DNA from: Pedobacter sp. WC2423
Lineage (GTDB): Bacteria > Bacteroidota > Bacteroidia > Sphingobacteriales > Sphingobacteriaceae
Assembly (NCBI RefSeq): GCF_040822065.1
Contig: NZ_CP162005.1
Span: 1,178,001 to 1,242,000, forward strand
Reading direction: 5' to 3'
DNA length: 64,000 nucleotides
Part shown: positions 27,200 through 35,597 of the stretch, in pieces
Numbering within the stretch: the first letter of the stretch is position 1
How the letters are laid out: every line of letters begins with the position of its first letter
Made by a program: the position numbers and the translations under genes
The notes under the pieces: generated by a model
What the model was told of the DNA's origin: nothing
The model's database searches: none
Seen by the model: the letters and a program-made list of their open reading frames with translations, nothing else

Positions 27200-29557
27200 T
27201 TATAATCTGCCTCTGCTATCATTTTCTGATTTCACAGTATTGGATTTTATTTTTTGTTTACTATCAAGAGTATATTGGATTTGTAGCATTATACCTCTGG
27301 TCAGCATTTTTCGACGAAAATCGGATTCGAATTCTTTATAAAAAGAAAGATTCTGATCTATCCTGGTATTGAAAATATCTGTCACCTTCATCGTGGCGAG
27401 CAATCTGCCTTTATCAAAAGATTTTCTTGCCGAAATATCTGTTTTGTACTTAGGTTCCCCACGAAGATTTTTACTATAATACCGGTGCTGGTAATTGTTA
27501 GTTAACTCAATCAGCCAATTATCTGGAAGCTTTACCTGTAAATAAATATTATTGTAAAAGGAAGTCCCCTTAGTTGTAATTCCATCAACGGCCTCAAAAT
27601 AGCTATAGAAAATTCCCGTACCGAGGTTACCATATAACCATTTCGTAAGCCTTGTATTATAAGAATAATCAAGTCCTGCATCGTATAACCTTCCAAAATT
27701 TTTGGGCTGAAAATAGTTTACCAGATTTTCATCTACGGTATAGGCTCCTTGGATAGTATTACTCGTTTTCTTACCAAAGAATGAGAATGAGCTTTTTTTG
27801 TAGTCAAAATTTAATTCAATCCGGTCTATATATGAAGGTTGTAAATTTGGATTGCCAATCAGGTACAAATAGTCATTTTGCTTCACGACAAAAGGATTAA
27901 GGTCAGAGAAGAAAGGTCTTAGAATACTACGTTTATACATAAATGCAAGACTTTTTTCTTTTGCTAAGTCATACCGGTAATAAAGTGAAGGGAAAATTTT
28001 TCCGTAATTTTGTGATAGATCCTGATTATTTATTTGGTTGATTCCTTTGATATCAGTCTGCTCTACTCTAAATCCTGCTTTAATATAGCTTTTACCTGCT
28101 TTTTTGCTCACAGTGGCATATCCAGCCAATATTTTTTCTCTGTTATTAAAATCTTGATTTTGATTCAAATCGTCAATCCATTGATTGTCCCGCAGATATT
28201 GAACAAATAATAAATTATCTCTTTTTACATCACCGAACTTGACACCAGCATTCAGCTCCCAATCATTTTCAAATTTTTGAATAAAATCTAACTGTAAAGT
28301 ATAATATTTTGAATGCGCTTTGGTATTATATAAATAATTACTGTTAAGGGAACTATCATCAGGATACTGTGAAAAAACATCATTGAATGGTTTCGAGTCT
28401 TTTTCCCCTGCATCTCCGATAAATTTCAGCTGACTACCTTTATCGTCTGTTTTAAAATTGTAATTAATAGTAGTATACCATAAGTTATCTTTAGTTTTTG
28501 CCTGGGAATGATTTATGCTATGCCTGGTAGAGGAACTATTATTGGTTAAGATGTTGAAATCTCCATTATCATCAAAGTTTAGTTTGCTTTTGTCCAGATA
28601 TCCTTCAATTCCTATTTCATTCCTGTTATTTATCTGAACATTACTTCCTAATCTAAATGATAAATTGTTATTGAATTGGTCGAAAGATCCTGTCCTGACG
28701 TTTTTTTGGCCAGTGAAATAGTTTATGCTTCCGTTGTATATGCCAAGATCATTATTCTCGGTATAAGCTATATTAGCATACATATTCCATACATTGGTTC
28801 CATAATTTAGGTTTAAGTTTCCGTTATAACTTCCATATTTATCTTTTCGGTATATGTAATTTGTAGACGCAATAGTTCTAAGCCCGATTGTGTTTTTCTT
28901 TAAAATAATGTTAACTACCCCACCATCAGTAGTAGCATCCTGATCAGCTGAAGCCACATCCTGTATTTCTACTCTTTTAATGTCTTCCGAATGCAGTGAT
29001 GAGAGATAAGAACTTAAATTTGCTCCTGTAAGATTAGCTTTTCTTCCATTGATCAGCACTGATGTACTTTTGTTCTTGAGCAATACATCCCCATCAGAGT
29101 TTACGTTGAGTTTTGGACTTTTTTGCAAAACATCTAATCCGTTGTTTCCTTTGGCTATTGGGCTGTTCTCCACATTAAAATATAGTTTATCTCCAACTTG
29201 TTCAATTACTCTTTTATCTGCTGTTATAACTACTCCTTCTAATGTTATGGGTTCGTTAATGATGATTTCTCCGAGATCAGTATTTTGATTAACTGCAATC
29301 TCTTTCTTCAACAACGTTGTTCCGAATTGTTTGAGCAGGAGGGTATAATTGCCGTTTTCCGTCTTCATAGAGAATAGACCTAAGCTATCTGTAGTGGTTT
29401 GCTGTAGTATTGTTGTATCATTTTTTAATAGGATTGCCTTGATATATAATACAGGGTTCTTATCCTGATTGATAACCTTTCCCTTTAGAAGTTGTTGGGC
29501 AAATGCAGATGTTGTTGTCAGAAAAATAAAAGGTAATAGGAGGAGGCGTTTCTTCAT
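27200..29557 (-). CDS. TonB-receptor-like outer-membrane beta-barrel protein
   Basis: 785 residues with a clear signal peptide (MKKRLLLLPFIFL, cleavage near AFAQQ). Then a carboxypeptidase-regulatory-like domain (~22-100), a plug-like domain (~115-220; NGLDVLQKSP, STSVLINGRKANL, DGGVVNIILKK) and a ~22-strand barrel rich in aromatic/Asn strands to the C terminus. It fits the outer-membrane beta-barrel group related to SusC/TonB receptors. It is the first gene of the peptide operon. Here it may carry the mature peptide across the outer membrane, take it up, or act as receptor or immunity factor; the sequence does not decide. No N-terminal TonB box was recognised. Confidence 0.9.
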   Translation of the reverse strand: MKKRLLLLPFIFLTTTSAFAQQLLKGKVINQDKNPVLYIKAILLKNDTTILQQTTTDSLGLFSMKTENGNYTLLLKQFGTTLLKKEIAVNQNTDLGEIIINEPITLEGVVITADKRVIEQVGDKLYFNVENSPIAKGNNGLDVLQKSPKLNVNSDGDVLLKNKSTSVLINGRKANLTGANLSSYLSSLHSEDIKRVEIQDVASADQDATTDGGVVNIILKKNTIGLRTIASTNYIYRKDKYGSYNGNLNLNYGTNVWNMYANIAYTENNDLGIYNGSINYFTGQKNVRTGSFDQFNNNLSFRLGSNVQINNRNEIGIEGYLDKSKLNFDDNGDFNILTNNSSSTRHSINHSQAKTKDNLWYTTINYNFKTDDKGSQLKFIGDAGEKDSKPFNDVFSQYPDDSSLNSNYLYNTKAHSKYYTLQLDFIQKFENDWELNAGVKFGDVKRDNLLFVQYLRDNQWIDDLNQNQDFNNREKILAGYATVSKKAGKSYIKAGFRVEQTDIKGINQINNQDLSQNYGKIFPSLYYRYDLAKEKSLAFMYKRSILRPFFSDLNPFVVKQNDYLYLIGNPNLQPSYIDRIELNFDYKKSSFSFFGKKTSNTIQGAYTVDENLVNYFQPKNFGRLYDAGLDYSYNTRLTKWLYGNLGTGIFYSYFEAVDGITTKGTSFYNNIYLQVKLPDNWLIELTNNYQHRYYSKNLRGEPKYKTDISARKSFDKGRLLATMKVTDIFNTRIDQNLSFYKEFESDFRRKMLTRGIMLQIQYTLDSKQKIKSNTVKSENDSRGRL

Positions 29558-30461
29558 TTTATGTAATAATATGCTTATAATTAACCTAGATGATTTTTAA
29601 ATAATTTAAAAAACTAAAGAATAGTATGAAAAATATGTATTTGTTATAGTGTACTCTATTATTGCTTAAGCGTAAATATTTTACCTATAGAAGCTTGTTT
29701 CTATTATGAAATTGGTCAGATTTCTCTTGCTTATGGCTTATAGTATCGGGATTTTAATAAATCATATTAGGCCTTCTTTCATAAATTTTTGAATTATCAT
29801 CAAGAAGACTTATTTTATTTTTTATTTGGCCTTGATAAATGAGGCCAGATTAACATAATAAATAAAATTCAACCTTAAATTGACTTAAATACAAATAATT
29901 AATAAAATTTATTATATCTAAAATTAAATGTTATTAATTTATCTTAATAATTTAGCTTTATTTATTACGTGAATGCAGGTATTCTGTATGTGAACATTCG
30001 TATTTCAAAGGTAAATACGGTTATATCCCGGTATTTTTTTGAGATGTTAGTTGCAAAACTGAAATTTTGTCATTCTTTGAGCCTTTATTTGTCTCAAGAT
30101 AATAACAAAGAATCTTTATACAATAAAGCGGAAATGATCAATCCGACCATTTCCGCTCATCTAAATTAATGCTCTCATTTACTAAAGCGTTAATTGGGCT
30201 ATATATTTACTCATAGAATCGCTCTTCCATTCTTCTGGGATTTAATGAGAATTAGATGTCTAGATTAAAACCATTTAATACCCTGAAATCTTACGATTTG
30301 CAGGATTTAAATGGTTTTGATTCTCCTAAGTTCCCCCAAATTAGAGGTTATTGTTATGATAGGGTAGAAAATATCGGTTTGAGAATTATTCGATAAAAAG
30401 ATGAATAACCGGGCACTAAAAAACAGTTAACAATTCAAAATCCTGGCTCTGTAACCTATTA
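29558..30461. other. 0.9-kb AT-rich gap with hairpins
   Basis: No credible gene. The only longer frame (29969-30169, plus, 66 codons) has no recognisable features. Structures seen: a TGGCCT/AGGCCA hairpin near 29826-29846; a hairpin 30128-30156 (GCGGAAATG arms, 11-base loop); and an inverted repeat 30267-30318 with 12-bp perfect arms (AAAACCATTTAA) enclosing a smaller AAATC/GATTT hairpin. The part next to 29557 should contain the promoter of the peptide operon, but no clear box could be picked. Confidence 0.6.
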
Positions 30462-30917
30462 TTATTTTAAGGTAAGTAGTTTCAATAGGTTCTGATTAAA
30501 TCCAGTCAATTTGTTTTCAAGTGTGGAAAAGAAATTATGGTCAAACTGTTCAACTGCGATAACAGCATCTTTAATTATCTTTTTTCCATTTTCTGTCAAT
30601 GATACAGTTTTTGCTCTTGTATCAGTGTGGTGTTCCTGTCTGCTTACCATATTCTTTTGCAGCAATGTTCTTAGTACAGTCGAGGTAGTCATAGGATCTA
30701 TTTTAGTATGCACTGATAAAATAATTTGTGTCACTTCCTGTTTTTCCAGAGTTAGCCAATGTATGCTGGCCATAAGTACAAACTGCGAATGGGTGATATC
30801 GTAGGGCATCAATGCTTTTTTTATCTCCCGCTGCCATAGATTAGTAACCTGCCATAACAAAAAGCCAGTACTTTCTTCTGGTTTATCAAAACAAAAGGTA
30901 TTGTCCGATGGATTCAT
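30462..30917 (-). CDS. MarR-family transcriptional regulator
   Basis: 151 residues with the winged-helix layout of MarR: helix LLWQVTNLWQREIKKAL, then ITHSQFVLMASI, recognition region TKIDPMTTSTVLRTL, wing RQEHHTDTRAKTVSLTENGKK. It binds DNA as a dimer and usually responds to small molecules. Its start overlaps the end of the EVE gene by 32 bases, so it is the last gene of a three-gene operon. The target is unknown; autoregulation of this operon is the default guess. Confidence 0.92.
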   Translation of the reverse strand: MNPSDNTFCFDKPEESTGFLLWQVTNLWQREIKKALMPYDITHSQFVLMASIHWLTLEKQEVTQIILSVHTKIDPMTTSTVLRTLLQKNMVSRQEHHTDTRAKTVSLTENGKKIIKDAVIAVEQFDHNFFSTLENKLTGFNQNLLKLLTLK

Positions 30918-31338
30918 TTTGCAGCATTTTAGAAGTAATCAAATTGAAATCATTTTCTGTGATTTCCAGGAAGCCAAACCGAAAAGGATAACCCCATTTT
31001 TTTTTGTTTGGTATAAATTCAAGGTCATTGATTAATGGAGCAATAAAGCATTCCACTGATTTTAAAAATTCAATATTGCGTCTAAACGGTTTAAAATTCT
31101 CTGTCATTTGAAATTGATATATTTCATTATCAGCAACTTGTCCAAAAGCAGTAAATGCTTGTAGTTTTTCATTTCCATCCATTGTAAATTTTGAAGAGTA
31201 GATGATCACATAATCGCCTTTTTTCATTCTTTTTAGGGGTGCTTGCTTGCCGTGGCAAGCTTGCATAAAGTTTCCATTTACAGCGAGCTGCGTGTGTTCT
31301 TTTGAAATGACTACTATCCAATATTTTGCCGTGTTCAT
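30886..31338 (-). CDS. EVE-domain protein
   Basis: 150 residues matching the EVE (PUA-like) fold: YWIVVISKEHTQLAV at the start, KRMKKGDYVIIYSS in the middle, FIPNKKKWGYPFRFGFLEI near the end. EVE domains are thought to bind modified bases in DNA or RNA; the role of stand-alone copies is not settled. The start codon overlaps the stop of the preceding SRPBCC gene (ATGA, 31335-31338) and its 3' end overlaps the MarR gene, so the three genes are translationally coupled. Confidence 0.88.
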   Translation of the reverse strand: MNTAKYWIVVISKEHTQLAVNGNFMQACHGKQAPLKRMKKGDYVIIYSSKFTMDGNEKLQAFTAFGQVADNEIYQFQMTENFKPFRRNIEFLKSVECFIAPLINDLEFIPNKKKWGYPFRFGFLEITENDFNLITSKMLQNESIGQYLLF

Positions 31339-31754
31339 AATTTTGAAGCAGCTTTAATTTGATCCTGCATATCATCTGGCAATCGATCGACAATTTTCTG
31401 AGCAACTATTTTTATCCAAAGGAAGCCCAAAAAACCTTTAACCGTTATCGTATTGGTTATTCTTAATCCATCTGCAGACTCTTCAAACAGGTGTTCATCA
31501 AACATTTTGGCCAACGGGAAATGTGTAACATCAAGAAAACGCTTGTTTTCAATGGTTTCAAGTAGTTTTACTTTTACATTTGGTCCCCCTTTTGGCTTTA
31601 AAATAAAATGATTTCCTTTTTCAAATTTACCTTCCATTTTAGCAAATTCAATTCCGTTATCCCAAGTGTGCCAATTGTTCACGTCAGCAAAAAGTTTCCA
31701 CATTTGTTCTTTTGTAACTTCCTTAGTTACGATAGAATAAGATTTTGTCCACAT
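31335..31754 (-). CDS. SRPBCC-family protein
   Basis: 139 residues from the ATG at 31754 (MWTKSYSIVTKEV); a frame extension of 12 codons to 31790 exists, but its residues (MYLLYLQLLYVA) do not fit the family. One SRPBCC/polyketide-cyclase domain: MWKLFADVNNWHTWD near residue 18, FILKPKGGPNVKVKLLE, ITNTITVKGFLGFLW. Such proteins bind hydrophobic ligands; the function here is not known. It is the first gene of the SRPBCC-EVE-MarR operon. Confidence 0.87.
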   Translation of the reverse strand: MWTKSYSIVTKEVTKEQMWKLFADVNNWHTWDNGIEFAKMEGKFEKGNHFILKPKGGPNVKVKLLETIENKRFLDVTHFPLAKMFDEHLFEESADGLRITNTITVKGFLGFLWIKIVAQKIVDRLPDDMQDQIKAASKL

Positions 31755-31911
31755 AGCTACATATAATAATTGCAAATATAATAAGTACACTTATATTGTT
31801 CAGACTTATTTTTCATATAATAAGCTCATCTATTTCCATTATATTTTGACGAGGGTGGAAGGTTGCAGACTTATTCTTTTATAAACTGTTAAAAAAATCA
31901 CCCTCAAAAGT

Positions 31912-31919
31912 TAGCTTTG
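31912..31919 (+). promoter_or_regulatory. Promoter -7 box (TAGCTTTG)
   Basis: Exact match to the Bacteroidota TAnnTTTG element, 28 bases before the ATG at 31947. No good -33 TTTG is seen. Confidence 0.4.
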
Positions 31920-31946
31920 CATGCAAAATAAACGGAGTAAAGTTGC

Positions 31947-32420
31947 ATGAAATCTAAAACCAAACAGTTAGTATTGCTATTACTTGCCATTCTCCTGGGG
32001 GTTTACTTTCAATATACTAATCCGATTACTGCTATTCTATTTATGATTTTGTCAATTGTACTTATTCTAGTTACAGTTACACTTCTGATAATTAGCTTAT
32101 TTAATAGAAAGTTTAAAATGTGGTATTTGATTCCTATAGTACCAATAATTGTTGCTATAAGCTACTCTGGCAGTATTAGAGCTTACAAACACCGGCAGGC
32201 ATTATCAATTACAGAAAGTCTGGAGCAGTTTAAAGGTAAATACGGAGCATATCCATCGAATTTGGGTAAATTGAATAACAAGATAGAATTAAGTGGCCTA
32301 ACCTATTTGACAGATAGTACATTTCAGGAATATGAAATAGAATATTTGATGGACGAATTCAATAGAGAATCCTACAACAGCAATACCAGGAAATGGGATA
32401 TTAAGGGATGGAGTGATTAA
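31947..32420 (+). CDS. Hypothetical membrane protein with pseudopilin-like tail
   Basis: 157 residues. Three hydrophobic segments in the first ~75 residues (KQLVLLLLAILLGVYF; ILFMILSIVLILVTVTLLI; MWYLIPIVPIIVAISY). Then a soluble part in which ITESLEQFKGKYGAYPSNLGKL resembles the helix-plus-YP-LGxL segment after the N-terminal helix of type II secretion pseudopilins (GspG). There is no prepilin peptidase site and the preceding helices do not fit a pilin, so the likeness may be structural only. Function unknown. It stands alone and is followed by copy A of the dispersed repeat. Confidence 0.75.
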   Translation: MKSKTKQLVLLLLAILLGVYFQYTNPITAILFMILSIVLILVTVTLLIISLFNRKFKMWYLIPIVPIIVAISYSGSIRAYKHRQALSITESLEQFKGKYGAYPSNLGKLNNKIELSGLTYLTDSTFQEYEIEYLMDEFNRESYNSNTRKWDIKGWSD

Positions 32421-32523
32421 TCACTCTATTTAATAAATTGCGTTTCTGGTTATATAGATGGCTGCATAAAGCGTGCAAATAATTAATTATTACTGAGTAA
32501 TTTGGGTTTGAATTAAACAAAAG

Positions 32524-32623
32524 AACTCTGATTTAAGATTTGCAGGAAGGAGGTTTACAAGGATTTATCCTCCAAGAGGGGATTAGCTCGTTACTCTCGC
32601 TGATCCCTTTTGGGGGAGGCTTC
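32524..32623 (+). repeat. Dispersed ~100-bp structured repeat, copy A
   Basis: Matches 37223-37323 with few differences. It contains two inverted repeats: GGAGG...CCTCC at its front and AAGAGGGGATTAGC paired with GCTGATCCCTTT in its second half. It lies ~100 bases after a plus-strand stop codon, as copy B does. Confidence 0.9.
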
Positions 32624-32790
32624 AGTCGGCCCCCCCGATACCACTTTTAAGCTTTTTTAGTGGATTGAAAATGATGTAATAATTGATTAACAATTGTGCT
32701 TACATTAATTGTAATCACATATTAATAATAATATCAGCGCGGGCTATTATCTAATACCTTATATTTATCTCGATTAATCTATCGCGTAGT

Positions 32791-33615
32791 TTGAGAAATG
32801 ACATTTTAAATAAGCCTATAACACAATTCCCATTTATAGAGGTATTTAGGTTAGAGGAATTATGTGCTGGTACTTTCGATCATTATCAGCGGTTTAATTT
32901 CCATCAACTGCTATGGAGTACGGAGATCGAAGGAAATATCACTTTTAGTATTGACTTTACTGATTTTGAAATGCTTTGCCATCAGGCCGTCGTCATTTAC
33001 CCATACCAGAATATTAAAATTGACCTGACTGATAAAAAAGGATATTTATTTTTAATTCATAATGATGTATTCTTTTGGATCAATCAGAAAATCGGTTCTG
33101 ATTATCTGAATGGGTATTTTATAAACCAGCTGGTATCCTTTGACAGTAAAAGTGCCATAATAATGAGAAAAATCGTTGATTTACTGTTGATGGAGTACGG
33201 TACCGATAATAGGGCTTTAATGATGGAAAGCCATGTGTTTTCGCTTTTATGTCACGTGTCATCTATTTTTGAAGGAAGCCCAGGGCCCAGAGATTATGTG
33301 GACTATCCTGTCTTTGGGAAACTGATGAGTTTGATAGAAACGCATTTTATTAAAGAAAAAGGAGCGGACTTTTACATCAAACAGTTAAATATTTCAGCAA
33401 AAAAACTCAATCAGATCTGCGATAGTATCACCAATAAAAATCTAAAGTATCTAATTCAGGATCGTATTGTTATGGAAATCCGAAAGGAATTGCATCTCGG
33501 TAAAAAGACCGTGAAGGAAATAGCATATGATCTGGGGTTTACAGAACCCGCTTACCTTACACGTTTTACAAAAAAACATACAGGCCTGACCCCAAAAGAA
33601 TTCTTAAAGCAGTAA
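32791..33615 (+). CDS. AraC-family transcriptional regulator
   Basis: 274 residues. The C-terminal ~90 residues form the two-HTH AraC DNA-binding domain (ISAKKLNQICDSIT; KTVKEIAYDLGFTEPAYLTR; FTKKHTGLTPKEF). The N-terminal part is a cupin-like sensor domain (residues ~20-110). The start is TTG at 32791: the frame is open upstream only to a stop at 32752 and holds no ATG, and the first internal ATG would cut the sensor domain. It precedes the peroxidase/cytochrome genes on the same strand by 77 bases to their upstream ORF, and may control them. Confidence 0.9.
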   Translation: MRNDILNKPITQFPFIEVFRLEELCAGTFDHYQRFNFHQLLWSTEIEGNITFSIDFTDFEMLCHQAVVIYPYQNIKIDLTDKKGYLFLIHNDVFFWINQKIGSDYLNGYFINQLVSFDSKSAIIMRKIVDLLLMEYGTDNRALMMESHVFSLLCHVSSIFEGSPGPRDYVDYPVFGKLMSLIETHFIKEKGADFYIKQLNISAKKLNQICDSITNKNLKYLIQDRIVMEIRKELHLGKKTVKEIAYDLGFTEPAYLTRFTKKHTGLTPKEFLKQ

Positions 33616-33665
33616 AGTCCTTTTTTTTAGCGGAAAAGTGTAATTTTTTCCCCTTGCCGTTTTTC

Positions 33666-33673
33666 TACTTTTG
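33666..33673 (+). promoter_or_regulatory. Promoter -7 box (TACTTTTG)
   Basis: Exact TAnnTTTG match, 20 bases before the upstream ORF at 33693 and 88 before the catalase start. The -33 region is only T-rich (33642-33649). Confidence 0.5.
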
Positions 33674-33692
33674 CAATGTAAAATAACGAAAA

Positions 33693-33764
33693 ATGGAAAA
33701 ATGCACTTCAACACAAAATAATCATGGTTGCGCCCCAGCCATTAATAATATTGGATTATTATGA
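33693..33764 (+). CDS. 23-codon upstream ORF coupled to the peroxidase gene
   Basis: ATG-started frame of 23 residues (MEKCTSTQNNHGCAPA...) whose TGA overlaps the peroxidase ATG (ATGA, 33761-33764). It is the first frame after the promoter box at 33666. It may be a translated leader that couples translation, perhaps with its two cysteines as part of redox sensing, which is speculation. It could also be chance. Confidence 0.4.
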   Translation: MEKCTSTQNNHGCAPAINNIGLL

Positions 33765-34861
33765 GAAAAAATTCTTTAATTGCCTATCTCAGAACAAAGC
33801 GTATTCTGTTTATATTGTGTGGTATTCTGCTGATTGCAGGCACATTAGTTTTTGCGTTTGCCTGGTCAGCAGGCCTGATTGGCGGACGTATTACTACCCG
33901 AACATTCCTAAAGGATACGCCCAGTACATACCCGGCAGGCTACCGTCGTGCCCATGGTAAGGGTATTTGTTTCGAGGGCACTTTCCGTGCCTCCGGTAAA
34001 GGTGTGCCATTTTCTATTGCGAGCTTATTTGCCCAGCAGAAAGTTCCGGTTGTAGGCCGTTTCTCATTGGGTAGTCCCGATCCCTATGCCCCTGATAATT
34101 CCACCCGAACGGTCAGTATGGCCTTGATGCTTACTACTGATGACGGAGAACAATGGCGTATGAAACTGAACAATGAACCTTTTTTTGCTACCCGTAATGC
34201 AGAAGGTTTTCTGAAGCAAGTGGAGGCGTACAAGCCCAATCCGGCTACGGGCACTCCAGATCCAGCACGAGTAGCAGCTTTTTTGAAAGAATATCCAGAA
34301 GCAAAGAAATATGTAAAATGGGATGCTACTGCACCCTGGACCCGCAGTTTTGCCGGAGCACAATACAACGTTATTAATTCGTTCATTTTAATTGCTGAAA
34401 ATGGCAAAAAGCAAGCAATACGCTGGTCTATGCGGCCACGCTCGCCATTCACTTCGTGGAGTGTCAGCCAGCGTAAACAGGCCAGCCACGACTTCCTGTT
34501 TGAAGATTTGAAGAAGCGTCTTGAAAAGGGGCCGCTATACTGGGATCTTGTGTTGACTTTAGCCGAACCAGGTGATCCGGTAAATGACCCTTCACAGGTT
34601 TGGCCGGAAAGCCGAAGACAGATAGTGGCCGGCACATTGGAAGTATCCCATGTTTTTGACCAGACGAAGGGTGGTTGCAGGGATGTTAATTTCGATCCCA
34701 CCCGTGTCCCAAAGGGAATTACCCTTTCGGATGATCCGGTTCTGGCAGCCCGGGCAGGCATTTATTCTCATTCGCACAGCGATCGGGTACGCGAGATCGG
34801 GTATGGTAAGGCTACGGATGCAATAGGCAAACATCAAAACGATAATCCTAAAAATAAGTAA
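33761..34861 (+). CDS. Catalase-family peroxidase (SrpA-like), membrane anchored
   Basis: 366 residues, shorter than full catalases (~480+), as in catalase-related peroxidases. An N-terminal transmembrane anchor (ILFILCGILLIAGTLVFAFAW) places it in the periplasm. Visible catalase features: distal His in YRRAHGKGICFEG, PVVGRFSLGSPDP, YNVINSFILI, and a proximal heme Tyr candidate in LAARAGIYSHSHSDR. The family uses heme to reduce organic peroxides rather than dismutate H2O2. The cytochrome b561 gene starts 2 bases after its stop, a pairing common for this family and suggestive of electron supply from the membrane. Confidence 0.92.
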   Translation: MRKNSLIAYLRTKRILFILCGILLIAGTLVFAFAWSAGLIGGRITTRTFLKDTPSTYPAGYRRAHGKGICFEGTFRASGKGVPFSIASLFAQQKVPVVGRFSLGSPDPYAPDNSTRTVSMALMLTTDDGEQWRMKLNNEPFFATRNAEGFLKQVEAYKPNPATGTPDPARVAAFLKEYPEAKKYVKWDATAPWTRSFAGAQYNVINSFILIAENGKKQAIRWSMRPRSPFTSWSVSQRKQASHDFLFEDLKKRLEKGPLYWDLVLTLAEPGDPVNDPSQVWPESRRQIVAGTLEVSHVFDQTKGGCRDVNFDPTRVPKGITLSDDPVLAARAGIYSHSHSDRVREIGYGKATDAIGKHQNDNPKNK

Positions 34862-34863
34862 CC

Positions 34864-35463
34864 ATGTCCAGAAAGAAAAATATACCTTCGGCCGCGCCAA
34901 CGCACTTCAATATTACCGCCCGAATATTGCACTGGCTGATGGCAGCAATGATACTGGCCATGATATTCGTCGGGTTAGGTATGATGACATCCCTAACCTG
35001 GAGGCCGTGGTTGCTTGACCTCCATGTGCCTTTAGGCATAGCTATACTGCTGTTGGTCATTATCCGTTTTATAAACAGGTTAAGCTTTTCCGTACCAAAA
35101 ATGCCTGCTGATATGTCTAAATTTCAGTCAAAAGCAGCAGGAACCTTGCATTGGCTACTGTACGTTATGATGCTGGCTTTGCCACTGACAGGATGGGCAC
35201 AATTGTCCGCCGGAGGTTTTCCGGTAAAGCTATTTGCAGGTGTAAATCTTCCACCAATCCTCCCGCAGAGCCCATTTTTATATGCACTGTTGCATGACGC
35301 TCACAGTGTGATGTCCTGGCTACTTTTCTTTATGGTAGTGGGGCACCTTTCGGCAGCATTGTTACATGCATGGGTATATCGTGACGGGTTGTTTTCGAGT
35401 ATCACATGGGGAAGAAAAATGATTAATAGATCTGAAGAACCTTCTGCCAAAGCGGCAGAATAA
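34864..35463 (+). CDS. Cytochrome b561-family protein
   Basis: 199 residues with four membrane helices (LHWLMAAMILAMIFVGLGM, DLHVPLGIAILLLVIIRF, TLHWLLYVMMLALPLTGW, MSWLLFFMVVGHLSAALLH) and the conserved helix histidines (LHW, LHVPLG, LHW, HDAHS/GHLSAALLH) that hold two b-type hemes. It passes electrons from quinol across the inner membrane. It is almost certainly co-expressed with, and the electron partner of, the periplasmic peroxidase 2 bases upstream. Confidence 0.92.
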   Translation: MSRKKNIPSAAPTHFNITARILHWLMAAMILAMIFVGLGMMTSLTWRPWLLDLHVPLGIAILLLVIIRFINRLSFSVPKMPADMSKFQSKAAGTLHWLLYVMMLALPLTGWAQLSAGGFPVKLFAGVNLPPILPQSPFLYALLHDAHSVMSWLLFFMVVGHLSAALLHAWVYRDGLFSSITWGRKMINRSEEPSAKAAE

Positions 35464-35523
35464 CGAAAAATACAACTTTACCCAATGATAGTAGAAATTT
35501 AGAAATAAAATTGTGGATGATAA

Positions 35524-35572
35524 CTTAATCCAGCCCAGCCGTACTAAGGCCGAACCGCTGTGCTGGATTAAG
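35524..35572. terminator. Inverted repeat between convergent genes
   Basis: 11-bp perfect arms (CTTAATCCAGC, 35524-35534 and 35562-35572) with a 27-base loop, between the cytochrome gene and the convergent HxlR gene. The long loop makes terminator function less sure. Confidence 0.5.
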
Positions 35573-35597
35573 ATATCCTAAAGAGAATTAATAATTG

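Noticed and set aside
29969..30169. 66-codon plus-strand frame in the 0.9-kb gap
   Set aside because: Contains one arm structure of a hairpin and has no recognisable protein features; kept only as part of the gap description.
34084..34761. 225-codon frame antisense to the peroxidase gene
   Set aside because: Shadow of a gene with strong catalase motifs; no start context or family features.
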